Source: DAISKN01 sp964553925
Lineage (GTDB): Bacteria; Acidobacteriota; Vicinamibacteria; Marinacidobacterales; SMYC01
DNA: 64,000 nucleotides
Direction of reading: 5' to 3'
Assembly: GCA_964553925.1 (NCBI GenBank)
Contig: CAZKNR010000539.1
Coordinates: forward strand, 1 to 64,000
Shown here piece by piece: positions 34,826-43,895 of the stretch (position 1 is its first letter; each line of letters opens with the position of its first letter). Under the pieces are notes generated by a model. It did no database searches and was not told the DNA's origin. It saw nothing but the letters and a program-made list of their open reading frames with translations. Made by a program: the position numbers and the translations under genes.

Positions 34826-35599
34826 TCAGGACAAGCCGAAGAAACGGCGGAAGTTCGCGTCGGTCGACCGCTCGACCTCCTCGGCCGGGAGTTCCTTCAC
34901 CTCGGCAAGAGCGCGGAGGGTGTCCCCCACGAACGCGGGCTCGTTGCGTTTGCCCCGGTTTGGGACAGGCGCCAGGTACGGGCAGTCGCTTTCGACCAGG
35001 AGCCGATCGAGGGGAAGGCGGCGCGCGACCTCGCGGAGCGGTGCGGCGGTCTTGAAAGTCAAAATTCCCGAGAACGAGATGAGAAATCCCAATTCGAGCG
35101 CTCGCTCCGCGGTCTCGAGGTTCGAGGTGAACGAGTGCAGGATCCCCCCGATCTCACCCACCCGCTCCTCTTCGAGGACCTTCACAAGATCGGATTCCGC
35201 TTCACGGTGATGGACGATGACGGGAAGCGAGAGCTCCCGCGCTACGCGGATCTGCCGGCGGAAGACGTCGCGCTGCACCTCCGGCGGCGAGAGGTTGTAG
35301 TGGTAGTCGAGGCCGATCTCCCCGATGGCGACGAGGCGCGGGCGCGAGGCGAGGCCCTTCAAGAATTCCTCGCCGCCCCGCTCGTCGAAGATCTTCGCGT
35401 CGTGCGGATGGCAGCCGACGGCGGTCAAGAGGTTCTCGTGCGCCTCGACCAGGGGAAACGCTTTCCGATACGAGTCTTTCTCGTCGACCATCGCGAGCGA
35501 GAGGATGGTCTCGATTCCGGCCGCCCGCGCTCGCGCGAGCACTTCATCCCGGTCGGGGTCGAAGGCCTCCATCTCGAGATGAGCGTGGGAGTCGATCAC
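34826..35599 (-). CDS. TatD-family metal-dependent hydrolase
   Basis: 257 residues, with metal ligands H5 and H7 in DSHAHLE, GEIGLDYH, VIVHHREAE, ILHSFTS and ESDCPYLAP. TatD proteins are 3'-5' DNA exonucleases or D-aminoacyl-type hydrolases; the molecular role here is not certain. The start is GTG at 35599, overlapping the stop of the sulfatase-like gene as GTGA, so the two are translationally coupled. Confidence 0.94.
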   Translation of the reverse strand: MIDSHAHLEMEAFDPDRDEVLARARAAGIETILSLAMVDEKDSYRKAFPLVEAHENLLTAVGCHPHDAKIFDERGGEEFLKGLASRPRLVAIGEIGLDYHYNLSPPEVQRDVFRRQIRVARELSLPVIVHHREAESDLVKVLEEERVGEIGGILHSFTSNLETAERALELGFLISFSGILTFKTAAPLREVARRLPLDRLLVESDCPYLAPVPNRGKRNEPAFVGDTLRALAEVKELPAEEVERSTDANFRRFFGLS

Positions 35600-37836
35600 T
35601 GGAATTTCTTCTCCGGCGGCTTCGGCGCCTTTGGGGCCTTTGGGGCCTTTGGGGGAAGATGCTCGAGGTAGTTGAGGGAGTCGAGCCGGCGACGCTCGTC
35701 CTCGGAAATGACCGCGTCGTCGGGCGAAGGCTCCTTCGCCTTGAGCCGTTCCTGCTCGCGGTACCAGAGGAAGAGCTGCTCCCTGAGGTATCCCTCACGC
35801 ACGCGGCTCTCGAGGGTCGCTCGTTCCTCAGGATCGGTTTCGAGGTCGTAGAGCTCGGACGCTCCCGTGCGGCTGTCCCAGATGAACTTGAACCTTTCTC
35901 CGCGGACGGAGTAACGCGGCTTCGCCCAGAGCGTGCGGCTGAAGGCGAGCTTCTTCGAAAGCGAGCTTCCGGCGAGGGCCGGGACGAGGCTTCGTCCCTG
36001 GAATCCGGAAGCTTCGGGCGTTTCCGTGAGCCCCGCAAGCTGCGCGATGGTCGGCGTCAGGTCGATGAGCTCCACGAGATCGGAAACGCGCCGCGGAGCG
36101 AAGCCAGGGGCCCGGACGAGAAGCGGGATGCGAATGCTCTCCTCGTAGAGCTGGGTGTTGTGGCCGAGAAAGCCGTGCTCGAAGAGCGCCTCGCCGTGGT
36201 CCGCGGTCACGATGACGATCGTCCCCGGCTCGAGCATTCGAAGGACCTCTCCCACCAGGGAATCCGCATACGCCAGGTTCCCGAGGTAGAGGCCGCGAAT
36301 GCGCGCGAGGACCTCTTCGGACGGCAGCTCCCCGGACGCGGCCTTTCGGTTGAGATCGTCGACGACGGCCGTGTCATCGATGCCGCCGGGATAGGGAAAG
36401 GCGGGGCCGAACCGCGTGTCGAAGGGAGGAGGCGGGTTGTACGGGAAGTGCGGCTCTCGGAGGTGAACGTAGGCGAAGAATGGCTCTTCGGGACGATCCT
36501 CGAGCCAGCTCCTGAAGGCGCTCACCACCGAATCGCCGTGTCCGGTGTAGCCTTCGCGCTCCCAGACGGGGAAGAACTCCTGGTAGCCGCGCTCCAGGCC
36601 AAACGTCTTCGACACCACCGCGTTTCCCGGAAACGCGGCCGTCCGGTACCCGGCGCGGCTCAGGATCGACGGCAGCGTGACGACGTCGTCCCGCAGCCGA
36701 TCGGCGAACGAGACGCTCTGATGTCTTTCGGGATACTGCCCGGTGAGAAGAGAGCCGATCGACGCGATGGTGTAGACCGCCTGGCTCACGGCGGCGTCGA
36801 ACACCACGCTTTCGCGACCGAGAGCATCAATGACCGGCGTCGTTTCCCCTCCGCCTCCGTAGAGCCCCATGCGCCCGGCGCTCGCTCCGTCGAGAACGAG
36901 AACGACGAAGCTGGGAGGACGGCCCGGGCCGCGCGGCACCGCCTGAGGCTCCTCTACGCGCGGCACCAAGATCTCGGGACGGAGGAGAAGGTCATGGTCC
37001 TCCGCCCGGAACGACACCTCGACCGGAGACTCCGGATGGACCGGCATCTCCCTCTTCCACGTCTCGGCGCCGATGCGCGTTACCGCGAACGTCTCCTTCC
37101 AGAGCTCGCCGTCGTCCGAGGCAATCGTCACCGTCATCTCGGAGCCGGCAGGCGCGCGGAGCTGAGGCGGATCTTCGGCACCCACTCCGAGCCTGAGGCG
37201 CGCGTGCGGCGGAAGCTCGAGGAAGAAGGTCAGGGTCCCTCCCGCGGGCACGAAGATCCCGTTCGCTATCGAGCCGAACGGGCCGACGCGCGCGCGGAAG
37301 TGTTCGAAGGGCACCTCGAACCGGGAAAAGGCCGCGGCCAGGCGGCGCTTTTCTTTCGAGGATCGCGTGGGCGCCCCCGCGTAACGGAAGCGGAGCTCGA
37401 CGAGGTTCTCGCCGCGGACGAGCGGGAGCTGGACGGGGTAGCGCTCGCGGCCGGGGTGAAGCTCGATTTTGGAAAGCTCGGAGCCGTTCGCGACGACGAC
37501 GAGCCACTGCGCGGGACTTCCGGGGTAAACGAAGGGCTCGCACTCGAGATAGCCCAGGTGCATTCCTTCGCGCTCGCTCGCGAATCGGAACGTCGAGCGC
37601 TCCGAGACCGCCCATCGAAAGAGGCTCCCGTCGGGCGCAGGCTCCCCATAGGACCATCCCTCTCCGAGAAACGGAAGCGCCTGGGGAGCTCCGATCTCGA
37701 GGAGCACCCCCTCGAAGCGTTTCTCCGCGATGGGTATGCGCTCCTGAAGGATGTCCTTTTCTACGAGCGGAGCGCAGCTTCTCGGGCTGCAAGCCGCGCC
37801 CAGCAGGAGCGCGAGGGCGGCGGAGTGCTTGCGCAC
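35596..37836 (-). CDS. Sulfatase-like alkaline-phosphatase-superfamily protein
   Basis: 746 residues. Residues 1-17 look like a signal or lipoprotein leader (LLLGAACS). A large N-terminal beta-rich region (to about 300) precedes an alkaline-phosphatase-superfamily domain: FVVLVLDGASAGRMGLYG, TADHGEALFEHGFLGHN and the C-terminal metal ligand region. The catalytic motif of sulfatases (C/S-x-P-x-R) is missing: the segment reads SQAVYTIASIGSLLTG, and the first metal site has a single Asp (VLDGAS). It may therefore be a phosphohydrolase, a transferase or inactive. The C-terminus is a KAPKAPKAPK repeat from a 9-bp DNA repeat near 35625-35651. Confidence 0.85.
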   Translation of the reverse strand: MRKHSAALALLLGAACSPRSCAPLVEKDILQERIPIAEKRFEGVLLEIGAPQALPFLGEGWSYGEPAPDGSLFRWAVSERSTFRFASEREGMHLGYLECEPFVYPGSPAQWLVVVANGSELSKIELHPGRERYPVQLPLVRGENLVELRFRYAGAPTRSSKEKRRLAAAFSRFEVPFEHFRARVGPFGSIANGIFVPAGGTLTFFLELPPHARLRLGVGAEDPPQLRAPAGSEMTVTIASDDGELWKETFAVTRIGAETWKREMPVHPESPVEVSFRAEDHDLLLRPEILVPRVEEPQAVPRGPGRPPSFVVLVLDGASAGRMGLYGGGGETTPVIDALGRESVVFDAAVSQAVYTIASIGSLLTGQYPERHQSVSFADRLRDDVVTLPSILSRAGYRTAAFPGNAVVSKTFGLERGYQEFFPVWEREGYTGHGDSVVSAFRSWLEDRPEEPFFAYVHLREPHFPYNPPPPFDTRFGPAFPYPGGIDDTAVVDDLNRKAASGELPSEEVLARIRGLYLGNLAYADSLVGEVLRMLEPGTIVIVTADHGEALFEHGFLGHNTQLYEESIRIPLLVRAPGFAPRRVSDLVELIDLTPTIAQLAGLTETPEASGFQGRSLVPALAGSSLSKKLAFSRTLWAKPRYSVRGERFKFIWDSRTGASELYDLETDPEERATLESRVREGYLREQLFLWYREQERLKAKEPSPDDAVISEDERRRLDSLNYLEHLPPKAPKAPKAPKPPEKKFQ

Positions 37837-38165
37837 TACTTGACCTTGCTTCCCGGCGCGACCTCCTTCTCGAACGTCGCCACGATGGGTCCGTCGTCCG
37901 TCGAGGCGGCTAGCAGCATCCCGCGCGACTCGACGCCCCGAAGCTCGGCGGGCTTGAGGTTCGCGACGACGATGACGTACTTGCCCACGAGAGTCTCGGG
38001 GGCGTAGGTCTTCTTGATACCCGCAACCAGCTGCCGGGTCTCGCCTCCGAGATCGACGACGAGCCTCAGCAATCGATCGGCCCCCTCGATGGCGGAGGCC
38101 TCGACGACCCGGGCGACCCTGAGGTCGATCTTCGCGAAATCCTCGATCGTTATTTCATCACTCAT
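37836..38165 (-). CDS. tRNA-binding domain protein (CsaA / MetG C-terminal type)
   Basis: 109 residues: an OB-fold EMAP domain with DFAKIDLRVARVVEAS, LLRLVVDLGGETRQLVAGI and VIVVANLKPAELRGVESRGMLLAA. It matches the C-terminal dimerisation/tRNA-binding domain of methionyl-tRNA synthetase or the chaperone CsaA. As a free-standing gene it may bind tRNA in trans or act as a chaperone. The stop overlaps the sulfatase start by one base. Confidence 0.93.
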   Translation of the reverse strand: MSDEITIEDFAKIDLRVARVVEASAIEGADRLLRLVVDLGGETRQLVAGIKKTYAPETLVGKYVIVVANLKPAELRGVESRGMLLAASTDDGPIVATFEKEVAPGSKVK

Positions 38166-38166
38166 T

Positions 38167-38200
38167 ACTTCTCCCCGAGCGCTACTTCTCCCCGAGCGCT
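38167..38200 (-). repeat. 17-bp tandem duplication spanning larC end and next RBS
   Basis: ACTTCTCCCCGAGCGCT occurs twice back to back (38167-38183 and 38184-38200). The outer copy encodes the last codons of larC (LGEK, stop). The inner copy lies in the gap and supplies GGGGAGAAGTA directly before the ATG of the tRNA-binding protein, so the duplication seems to have created its ribosome binding site. Confidence 0.85.
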
Positions 38201-39351
38201 TGCATCGCGGCTCGTTGAATCTCCTTGAGCGGCACTTTCTTCGCGGTCGCGAGCTTCCGGCAATCCTCGAGCTCCGGGGCGCGGTTCACGACCTTTCCCG
38301 CGAGAATCCCCTCTTTGACTCTAACCTTTCCGTACCGCGTCGCCGCGGTGACGAAGCGCCTATCGAGCGCCTCGCGCCGGACCTCATGATAGCGAACGCC
38401 GAGGGTGGTTCCCTCGGTAAAAAGGATCTCGCTGACGCTCTCTCGGGCCTGCGGCCGGGCGATGACCGTCACGTTCACGCCGGGCCGGTTCTTCTTCATG
38501 ATTACTGGCGTCAGGAATGCGTCCAGGGCAGCTTCGAGGAGCCTCTCCTGAAGATAGCCCATCTGCTCCGGGGTCATGTCGTCGATCGTGGCTTCGAGAA
38601 CGAGCACCGTTTCCGATTCGCCTCGCTGGCGCTCTCCCAGGACGAGCCGGAGCGCGTTCGGCCGGCCGTGTTCGGGGTCCTTGGTCCCCAGGCCGTAGCC
38701 GATCTTCCGCAGGGTCATCCCGGGAAACGCGCCGAATCGAGTCGAAAGACCCGTAACCAGGAGCGCCCCCGTGGGAGTCGTGCGCTCGAAATCATCCCCG
38801 TCCGAGAAGACCGGAGCCCCTCTTAGAAGAAGCGCCGTCGCCGGAGCCGGTACCGTCATGCGGCCGTGCTCGGTCTCGACGAAACCGCCCCCGACGTTCA
38901 CATCGGACGAAACCACCTCCGAGACGTCGAGAAGATCGAGGCCGGCCACGGCGCCGACGACGTCGACCAACGTGTCGATAGAGCCGAGCTCGTGGAGGTG
39001 CACGCTCTCCGCCGTCTCACCGTGGACCTCGGCTTCCGCCTCGAAGAGGCGCCTTATGAGCGTGAGCGAGCGCGATTTCACTTCGGAGGAGAGCCGGCTC
39101 TTCCGGAGGATGCGCTCGAAGTCCACCCAATGGCGGTAACCGCGGTCGCCCGGAGTGGCGACAGAGAGATGCGTCCCCCTTACTCCCCCCCTCGTACCGC
39201 GGGAGCGCGTGAGCCGGAACCCGCCGGCCGGGAGCTTCGAGAGCTCCCGTTTCAGCGCGGCGAGCGGCACCCCGAGATCCACGAGCGCCCCGAGGAGCAT
39301 GTCCCCACTCACTCCGGACGAGCAATCGATGAAAAGGACTTTCTCGCGCAT
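38182..39351 (-). CDS. larC: LarC-type nickel-pincer cofactor nickel insertase
   Basis: 389 residues from the ATG at 39351 (the frame extends upstream without a better start). LarC inserts nickel into the pyridinium-based cofactor of lactate racemase-type enzymes. Typical segments are IDCSSGVSGDMLLGALVDLG, VHLHELGSIDTLVDVVG, GYGLGTKDPEHGRPN and the C-terminal MKKNRPGVNVTVIARP and TEGTTLGVRYHEVRREAL. Here it is one intact frame, unlike the split larC1/larC2 of lactobacilli. LarA, LarB and LarE are not in the window. Confidence 0.93.
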   Translation of the reverse strand: MREKVLFIDCSSGVSGDMLLGALVDLGVPLAALKRELSKLPAGGFRLTRSRGTRGGVRGTHLSVATPGDRGYRHWVDFERILRKSRLSSEVKSRSLTLIRRLFEAEAEVHGETAESVHLHELGSIDTLVDVVGAVAGLDLLDVSEVVSSDVNVGGGFVETEHGRMTVPAPATALLLRGAPVFSDGDDFERTTPTGALLVTGLSTRFGAFPGMTLRKIGYGLGTKDPEHGRPNALRLVLGERQRGESETVLVLEATIDDMTPEQMGYLQERLLEAALDAFLTPVIMKKNRPGVNVTVIARPQARESVSEILFTEGTTLGVRYHEVRREALDRRFVTAATRYGKVRVKEGILAGKVVNRAPELEDCRKLATAKKVPLKEIQRAAMQALGEK

Positions 39352-39426
39352 GGGGTAAGCCCGTGGAGTGTGGCGAGAATCTCCCCGTTTCGCAACCGAA
39401 TCTCTCTGCGGAATCAGGAGAATCAA

Positions 39427-39512
39427 GGGGGATGGGGAGATAGGAGGAGATAGGGGGATAAACCAGGGACCGATCTTTGTCTCCCTGTCCCGTCCTGTCC
39501 CCCTTATCCCCC
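39427..39512. repeat. G-rich/C-rich intergenic inverted repeat
   Basis: A purine-rich strand (several runs of four or five G between 39427 and 39457) is followed by a pyrimidine-rich stretch. GGGGGATAA (39453-39461) and TTATCCCCC (39504-39512) form a perfect 9-bp inverted repeat around a 42-nt loop. It could make a G-quadruplex or a hairpin at the end of the radC transcript. Confidence 0.5.
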
Positions 39513-39537
39513 ATGTATTGTTTTCCTCGTCAGCCGG

Positions 39538-40248
39538 CTACATCTCTCCCCGCTCCTTGAAGCTCCAGTACCGGCCGGAGGCGACGATGACGTGGTCGAG
39601 GAGCTCGATTCCGAGGATCTGCCCCGCCCGAACCAGCCGAAGCGTGAGCTCCCGGTCCTCGCGGGAGGGCTCGGGATCTCCCGAGGGATGGTTGTGAAAG
39701 GCGATGATGGCAGCCCCCTGGAGCATCGTCGCCTCGCGAAAGACCTCGCGCGGATGGACGAGAGAGCCGCTCAGGCTTCCGGTCGAGACGATCTGGAGCT
39801 GCTTCAGGCGGTTGCGCGTGTCGAGCACCAAGATTCCGAACGCCTCGAGCGGCCGGGTCCCGAACCGGGGAAGAAGAAAGCGCGCCGCGTCTCCTGGAAG
39901 GCGGAACTGGGGCCGCGGAGAGAGGGGTGGTGCCGCCGCTCTCCTTCCGAGCTCGAAGGCGGCGAGAACCCTCGCGACCCGGGCGGCCTTCAGACCCGGG
40001 ACTCGCGCGAGTGCCGCGGGGCTCGCGCGAGAGAGACCCTCGAGCCCGCCGGTCCGGTCGAGAAGCTGGTTCGCGACCTCGAGCACCGAGCGGGCTCGAG
40101 TTCCCGAGCCCAGAAGGATCGCGACGAGCTCGTTCACGCCCAGGCTCTCGACCCCGAGCTCGAGGAGCTTTTCGCGCGGGCGGTCGGCCGGCGTGAGAAG
40201 CCGGAGTCCGCTCGCTCCCGAATCGCGCGCGGTGAGAGTGGGCTCCAC
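39538..40248 (-). CDS. radC: RadC-family JAB/MPN-domain protein
   Basis: 236 residues from a GTG at 40248, with a helix-hairpin-helix region (LGVNELVAILLGSGT, LARVPGLKAARVARVLAAFE) and a JAMM metalloprotease-like motif HNHPSGDPEPSREDRELT. The molecular role of RadC remains unclear; it is no longer thought to be a simple repair factor. The start lies 10 bp after the Sir2 stop. Confidence 0.92.
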   Translation of the reverse strand: MEPTLTARDSGASGLRLLTPADRPREKLLELGVESLGVNELVAILLGSGTRARSVLEVANQLLDRTGGLEGLSRASPAALARVPGLKAARVARVLAAFELGRRAAAPPLSPRPQFRLPGDAARFLLPRFGTRPLEAFGILVLDTRNRLKQLQIVSTGSLSGSLVHPREVFREATMLQGAAIIAFHNHPSGDPEPSREDRELTLRLVRAGQILGIELLDHVIVASGRYWSFKERGEM

Positions 40249-40258
40249 GAGATAGCTC

Positions 40259-40993
40259 TCAGAGCGCGTCCAGGATCCGGGGCAGGATCTGCGCTGAAGG
40301 ACCGGCGAGACGGAGGTCGACGAGCCCACTCAGCGGAGTGAGCTCAGGATTCACCTCGACGACGAGAGCGCCTTGCTCTCCGGCAACCTCGGGAAGAGAG
40401 GCCGCCGGATGGACCAGCGCCGATGTCCCTATCACGAGGAAGACATCGGCGAGGCTCGCGGCCTCGAACGCACGGGAGAGCACGCCTCCCGGCAGCGCCT
40501 CGCCAAACCAGACGACCCCCGGCCGCTCGAGACCTCCGCATTCGCAACGAGGAGGAATCGACGGAAGCGGTGCGCGCCGGTCCTCCCGGTTCCGGGAACA
40601 GCTCACGCAGCGCAGGGTCCAGAGACTTCCGTGAAGCTCCAGGACCGGGCTCGACCCCGCGAGCCAGTGCAGGCCGTCGACGTTCTGGGTCACAAGATCG
40701 AACGCGAACGATCGGCGTCCGAGCGCCGCGAGGGCCCGGTGGCCCTCGTTGGGAGAGCAGGCAGAGACCTTCTGCCGCCGCCAGTCGTACCACTCCCAGA
40801 CGAGGACCGGGTCCTTCGCGAACGCTTGGGGCGTCGCGAGCTCTTCGGGCCGGAAATTTCGCCACAACCCTTCGGCGCCGCGAAACGTCGGGACACCGCT
40901 CTCCGCGGATACGCCGGCCCCCGTGAGGGCCACGACGCGGCGAGCCCCGCGGAGCTTCTCGGCAACCATGAGGATCTCAGACTCGAAGGACAT
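40259..40993 (-). CDS. Sir2-family NAD-dependent lysine deacylase
   Basis: 244 residues, with ALTGAGVSAESGVPTFRG, TQNVDGLH, catalytic H121 (LELHGSLW), a zinc site (CVSC, and CEC further on), GVVWFGEALP and VIGTSALVHPAAS. Y69 and R72 (WEWYDWRR) mark class III sirtuins, which prefer succinyl or malonyl lysine. Class III in bacteria often still deacetylates. Cytosolic. Confidence 0.95.
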   Translation of the reverse strand: MSFESEILMVAEKLRGARRVVALTGAGVSAESGVPTFRGAEGLWRNFRPEELATPQAFAKDPVLVWEWYDWRRQKVSACSPNEGHRALAALGRRSFAFDLVTQNVDGLHWLAGSSPVLELHGSLWTLRCVSCSRNREDRRAPLPSIPPRCECGGLERPGVVWFGEALPGGVLSRAFEAASLADVFLVIGTSALVHPAASLPEVAGEQGALVVEVNPELTPLSGLVDLRLAGPSAQILPRILDAL

Positions 40994-41006
40994 TTCAAGA
41001 ATTCAA

Positions 41007-41038
41007 CGCAAAGGCGCAAAGGCGCAAAGGCGCAAAGA
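41007..41038. repeat. 8-bp tandem repeat (CGCAAAGG) x4
   Basis: CGCAAAGG repeated four times (the last copy ends in GA), then CGCCAAGACG, directly upstream of the Sir2 start. I recall this repeat from intergenic regions of many unrelated bacterial genomes. Confidence 0.85.
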
Positions 41039-41145
41039 CGCCAAGACGATAGAGTATCCGTTCGTTCTCGGTCACGTCTTCCTTTTTCACGCACCGTCCA
41101 TACGGATCGTTAGACGACAAAGGGACGCCTAGAACTCCCTCGGTC

Positions 41146-41970
41146 TCAGCGGGTGATGAGGGTCTCGCCCTCGAGATCGAACCGCTCGGCGGGCCGGCTC
41201 GGGTGAGGCTCCCGGTCTCCCGTCCAGCGAACGAAGACCGTTTCTCCCGACCGCCAGGCGCGCTTCAGTGAGTTCACGGTGTCGGAGGCGAGGACGCTTT
41301 CGTCGGACGCGCCGCTCCCGACGGCGGCGAGAGCCCACTCCCCGAGATCGAGGAGCGACTGGCAGCGCCAGCGCTCCGCGGAAACCTGGGCCACCGGTAA
41401 CGCGTGGTCCGCGCTCGTGAGAAAGGCCACGCCGACCGCTCGATCGGGGGTCACCTCGCGGAGCGTCCGGTCCGCTTCCTCCGCCAGAGGCTCCAGGCCC
41501 AAAGCCCCGATGCAGCACAGGAGCTCCGGCGTCCCGAAAGTGAACTGCGCGTTATAACGTTTCGTGCGATTGAAGGCCCAGGTCAAAGTGAGGCTAGCGG
41601 TCGAGAGACGCGCGATCGCTTCCGCGGTGTGCTGGAGGAGGGCGCGCCTCAAGCCATCGCTCGAGACGAGACCGCGCGCCACGAGCGTTTCACCGAGCGG
41701 CCTGTTCTCCCGATGGCATTCCTGGTACACCTCTTCGAACGCAATCGGCGAGAGCGGAGCCTGACTCTGAGCGCGCAGTAGGCCGGTGAGGCGGTTCTCC
41801 ATGTCCGACGCCGCCGCCCAGCAGATGCGCCGATCCTCGATGAGGACCGTTCCTTGCGGCGAGTCCAAATCCGTGCACGCGAGCGTCCCGGTCGCGCCCC
41901 GAGGAAGGCCGTCGATCCCGCGGAGCAGACGGAGAAGGGTCGGCGGGTGAATCGTCTCCGGAAGAAACAT
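41146..41970 (-). CDS. DUF4388/PATAN-like hypothetical protein
   Basis: 274 residues. The N-terminal region RGIDGLPRGATGTLACTDLDSPQGTVLIEDRRICWAAAS (broken here by its motif blocks) and LGETLVARGLVSSDGLRRALLQH parallel the DUF4388 pattern seen in the two larger proteins of this window. The C-terminal half (TPDRAVGVAFLTSADHALPVA, LLDLGEWALAAVGSG) may be a roadblock-like fold. Cytosolic; function unknown. Confidence 0.65.
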   Translation of the reverse strand: MFLPETIHPPTLLRLLRGIDGLPRGATGTLACTDLDSPQGTVLIEDRRICWAAASDMENRLTGLLRAQSQAPLSPIAFEEVYQECHRENRPLGETLVARGLVSSDGLRRALLQHTAEAIARLSTASLTLTWAFNRTKRYNAQFTFGTPELLCCIGALGLEPLAEEADRTLREVTPDRAVGVAFLTSADHALPVAQVSAERWRCQSLLDLGEWALAAVGSGASDESVLASDTVNSLKRAWRSGETVFVRWTGDREPHPSRPAERFDLEGETLITR

Positions 41971-42119
41971 CGGGTTTCCGAAAGCACGAATGCAAGAGGA
42001 ATGCCGCGCAGCGACCTGGCTAAGCGTTTACCCGGGCGAGACTTAGAGCCGCAGCCGTTTATGATACGGAGCCGCCGTGGGATTTTCGCCCCGGCGATCC
42101 GGGGATCGCCAGCGCATTT

Positions 42120-43364
42120 TTATATCTCGGCCCCGTCGGCAACGACAGCGTCCTTGGGAATGATCACGATTCCATCCCGGATGAAATAGTTCTCGCCGTC
42201 CTCGTGATCTCGTCCCTCTCGGTTTACGATCCGGACGCCCCGGCCGATCCGCGCGTTCTTGTCGACGATCGCGCGCTCGACGACGGCTCCCTCGCCGATG
42301 CCGATCGGTGGCGTCCCTCGAGCGAAATCCTCGGCGATGACTTCGGGCACCTGGTAGTAGTCGGCCCCCATCACGATCGCCTCCTTCACCGACGCGCCGC
42401 GCTCGATACGGGCCCGGATCCCGACGACCGAGCGCTCGATCCGGCACTGGTTTAGGATGCAGCCCTCCGTCACGAGAGAGCGCACGAGAAGACAGTCGTC
42501 GATCTTGCTTCCGGGAAGAAAGCGCGGGTGGGTATAGATCGGCGCGAGCGGCTCGTAGAAATTGAACCGGGGAAGGGGATCAGTAAGAAGCAGATTCGCG
42601 TTGTAGAACGAGCGAATGGTGCCGACGTCCTCGAAGTAACCGTCGAAGAGATAGGCGTAGAGTCTCCGGCAGCCGACGAGGCGCGGAAGGATGTCATGGC
42701 CGAAGTCGCGACCCTCCGAGGCGCCGAGGACGTCTTTCAGCACTTGCCGGTCGAAGAGGTAGATTCCCATCGAGCCGAGGAACTCGCCTTCGGACTCCAT
42801 GCCTTCGAGGGCCTCGGGTCCGGGCTTCTCGACGAAATGAGTGACCGCCAGGGACTCGTCGATCTTGAGAATTCCGTAGCGGGAGGTGTCTTCGCGCGGC
42901 ACCGGCGTGACGGCGACCGTGACCTCGGCTTTGGTTTTCTTGTGCTGCTCGACCAGATCGCGCAGGTTCATCCGGTAGAGCTGGTCGCCGCTCAAAATCA
43001 ACGTCCGATCGACGCCGCCGAGGCTCACGATGTGGCGCAGATTCTGGCGCACAGCGTCGGCCGTTCCCTGGTACCAGTTCTTGCTCTCGAGCGTCTGATC
43101 GGCAGCGAGGATGTCGACGAAGCTCCGGCCGAAAGCGTCGAAGCGATAGGTGCGGCTGATGTGGTTGTGGAGCGACGCGGAGTTGAACTGGGTCAGGACG
43201 AAGATGCGGCGGATCGCCGCGTTGATGCAGTTGCTGATGGGGACGTCCACCAGGCGGTACTTGCCGGCGAAAGGCACCGCCGGTTTGGAGCGCTCTTGGG
43301 TGAGCGGGAAGAGGCGCTCGCCTCGTCCTCCGCCGAGAATCAGGCCAACGGTCTTCTCCGGCAC
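42120..43364 (-). CDS. glgC: Glucose-1-phosphate adenylyltransferase
   Basis: 414 residues. It makes ADP-glucose for glycogen synthesis. N-terminal LILGGGRGERLFPLT and RSKPAVPFAGKYRLVDVPISNCIN; the glucose-1-P region FVEKPGPEALEGM; FEDVGTIRSFYNANL; a C-terminal left-handed beta-helix (ILNQCRIERSVVGIRARIERGA). The allosteric binding region is retained in outline. No other glycogen genes are adjacent. Confidence 0.96.
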   Translation of the reverse strand: MPEKTVGLILGGGRGERLFPLTQERSKPAVPFAGKYRLVDVPISNCINAAIRRIFVLTQFNSASLHNHISRTYRFDAFGRSFVDILAADQTLESKNWYQGTADAVRQNLRHIVSLGGVDRTLILSGDQLYRMNLRDLVEQHKKTKAEVTVAVTPVPREDTSRYGILKIDESLAVTHFVEKPGPEALEGMESEGEFLGSMGIYLFDRQVLKDVLGASEGRDFGHDILPRLVGCRRLYAYLFDGYFEDVGTIRSFYNANLLLTDPLPRFNFYEPLAPIYTHPRFLPGSKIDDCLLVRSLVTEGCILNQCRIERSVVGIRARIERGASVKEAIVMGADYYQVPEVIAEDFARGTPPIGIGEGAVVERAIVDKNARIGRGVRIVNREGRDHEDGENYFIRDGIVIIPKDAVVADGAEI

Positions 43365-43450
43365 AGCGTTTTCATCGTATCACGGAGGGAAAAAAGGGCT
43401 CTGCTTGGAATCGCGGCCCGGTTGAGATTAACTTGACCCCCGAATCCTCG

Positions 43451-43891
43451 ATGGACTCACTCAAAGAGCTTTTGAACGGCCGGCCGGCGGTCATCGCCAG
43501 AGCGAGAAACGGTCAGCTCATTCCCGGCTATCTGGAGAAGGGAAAGCTTCTCACGCGGGGAATCCTGAAGATGACCGACGTCAGCGGCGAGCCGGTTCCC
43601 ATCGACATCCACAAGCTCAAGGGGCTCTTCTTCGTGCGGGACTTCACGGGAAACCGCGACTATCTCGAGGAGAAGACTCTCGTCGACGACCCGCCGCGGC
43701 CCGGAGTTCGCGCGCGGCTCCGGTTCGAGGACAACGAGATGCTCGAGGGCGTGACCGAGAACTCTCTCGAGCTTCTGGTGAACCCGGGGTTCTTTTTCTG
43801 GCCCGGAGACCGCCAGTCGAACAACCTTCTGATCTACGTCCTCAAGCCCGCGCTCATCGGCTTCAGCATCCTCGGGGTCAAGCACAAGTGA
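43451..43891 (+). CDS. DUF6982-like hypothetical protein
   Basis: 146 residues from the ATG at 43451. Features: VIARARNGQLIPGYLEKGKLL, LKGLFFVRDFTGN, RARLRFEDNEMLEGVTENS and NPGFFFWPGDRQSNNLLIYVL. The last parts match small proteins I recall as DUF6982, found near PilZ and DUF4388 proteins in Acidobacteria and Deltaproteobacteria. Possibly PilZ-like beta-barrel; no cyclic di-GMP motif (RxxxR) is clear. Confidence 0.7.
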   Translation: MDSLKELLNGRPAVIARARNGQLIPGYLEKGKLLTRGILKMTDVSGEPVPIDIHKLKGLFFVRDFTGNRDYLEEKTLVDDPPRPGVRARLRFEDNEMLEGVTENSLELLVNPGFFFWPGDRQSNNLLIYVLKPALIGFSILGVKHK

Positions 43892-43895
43892 CGCT

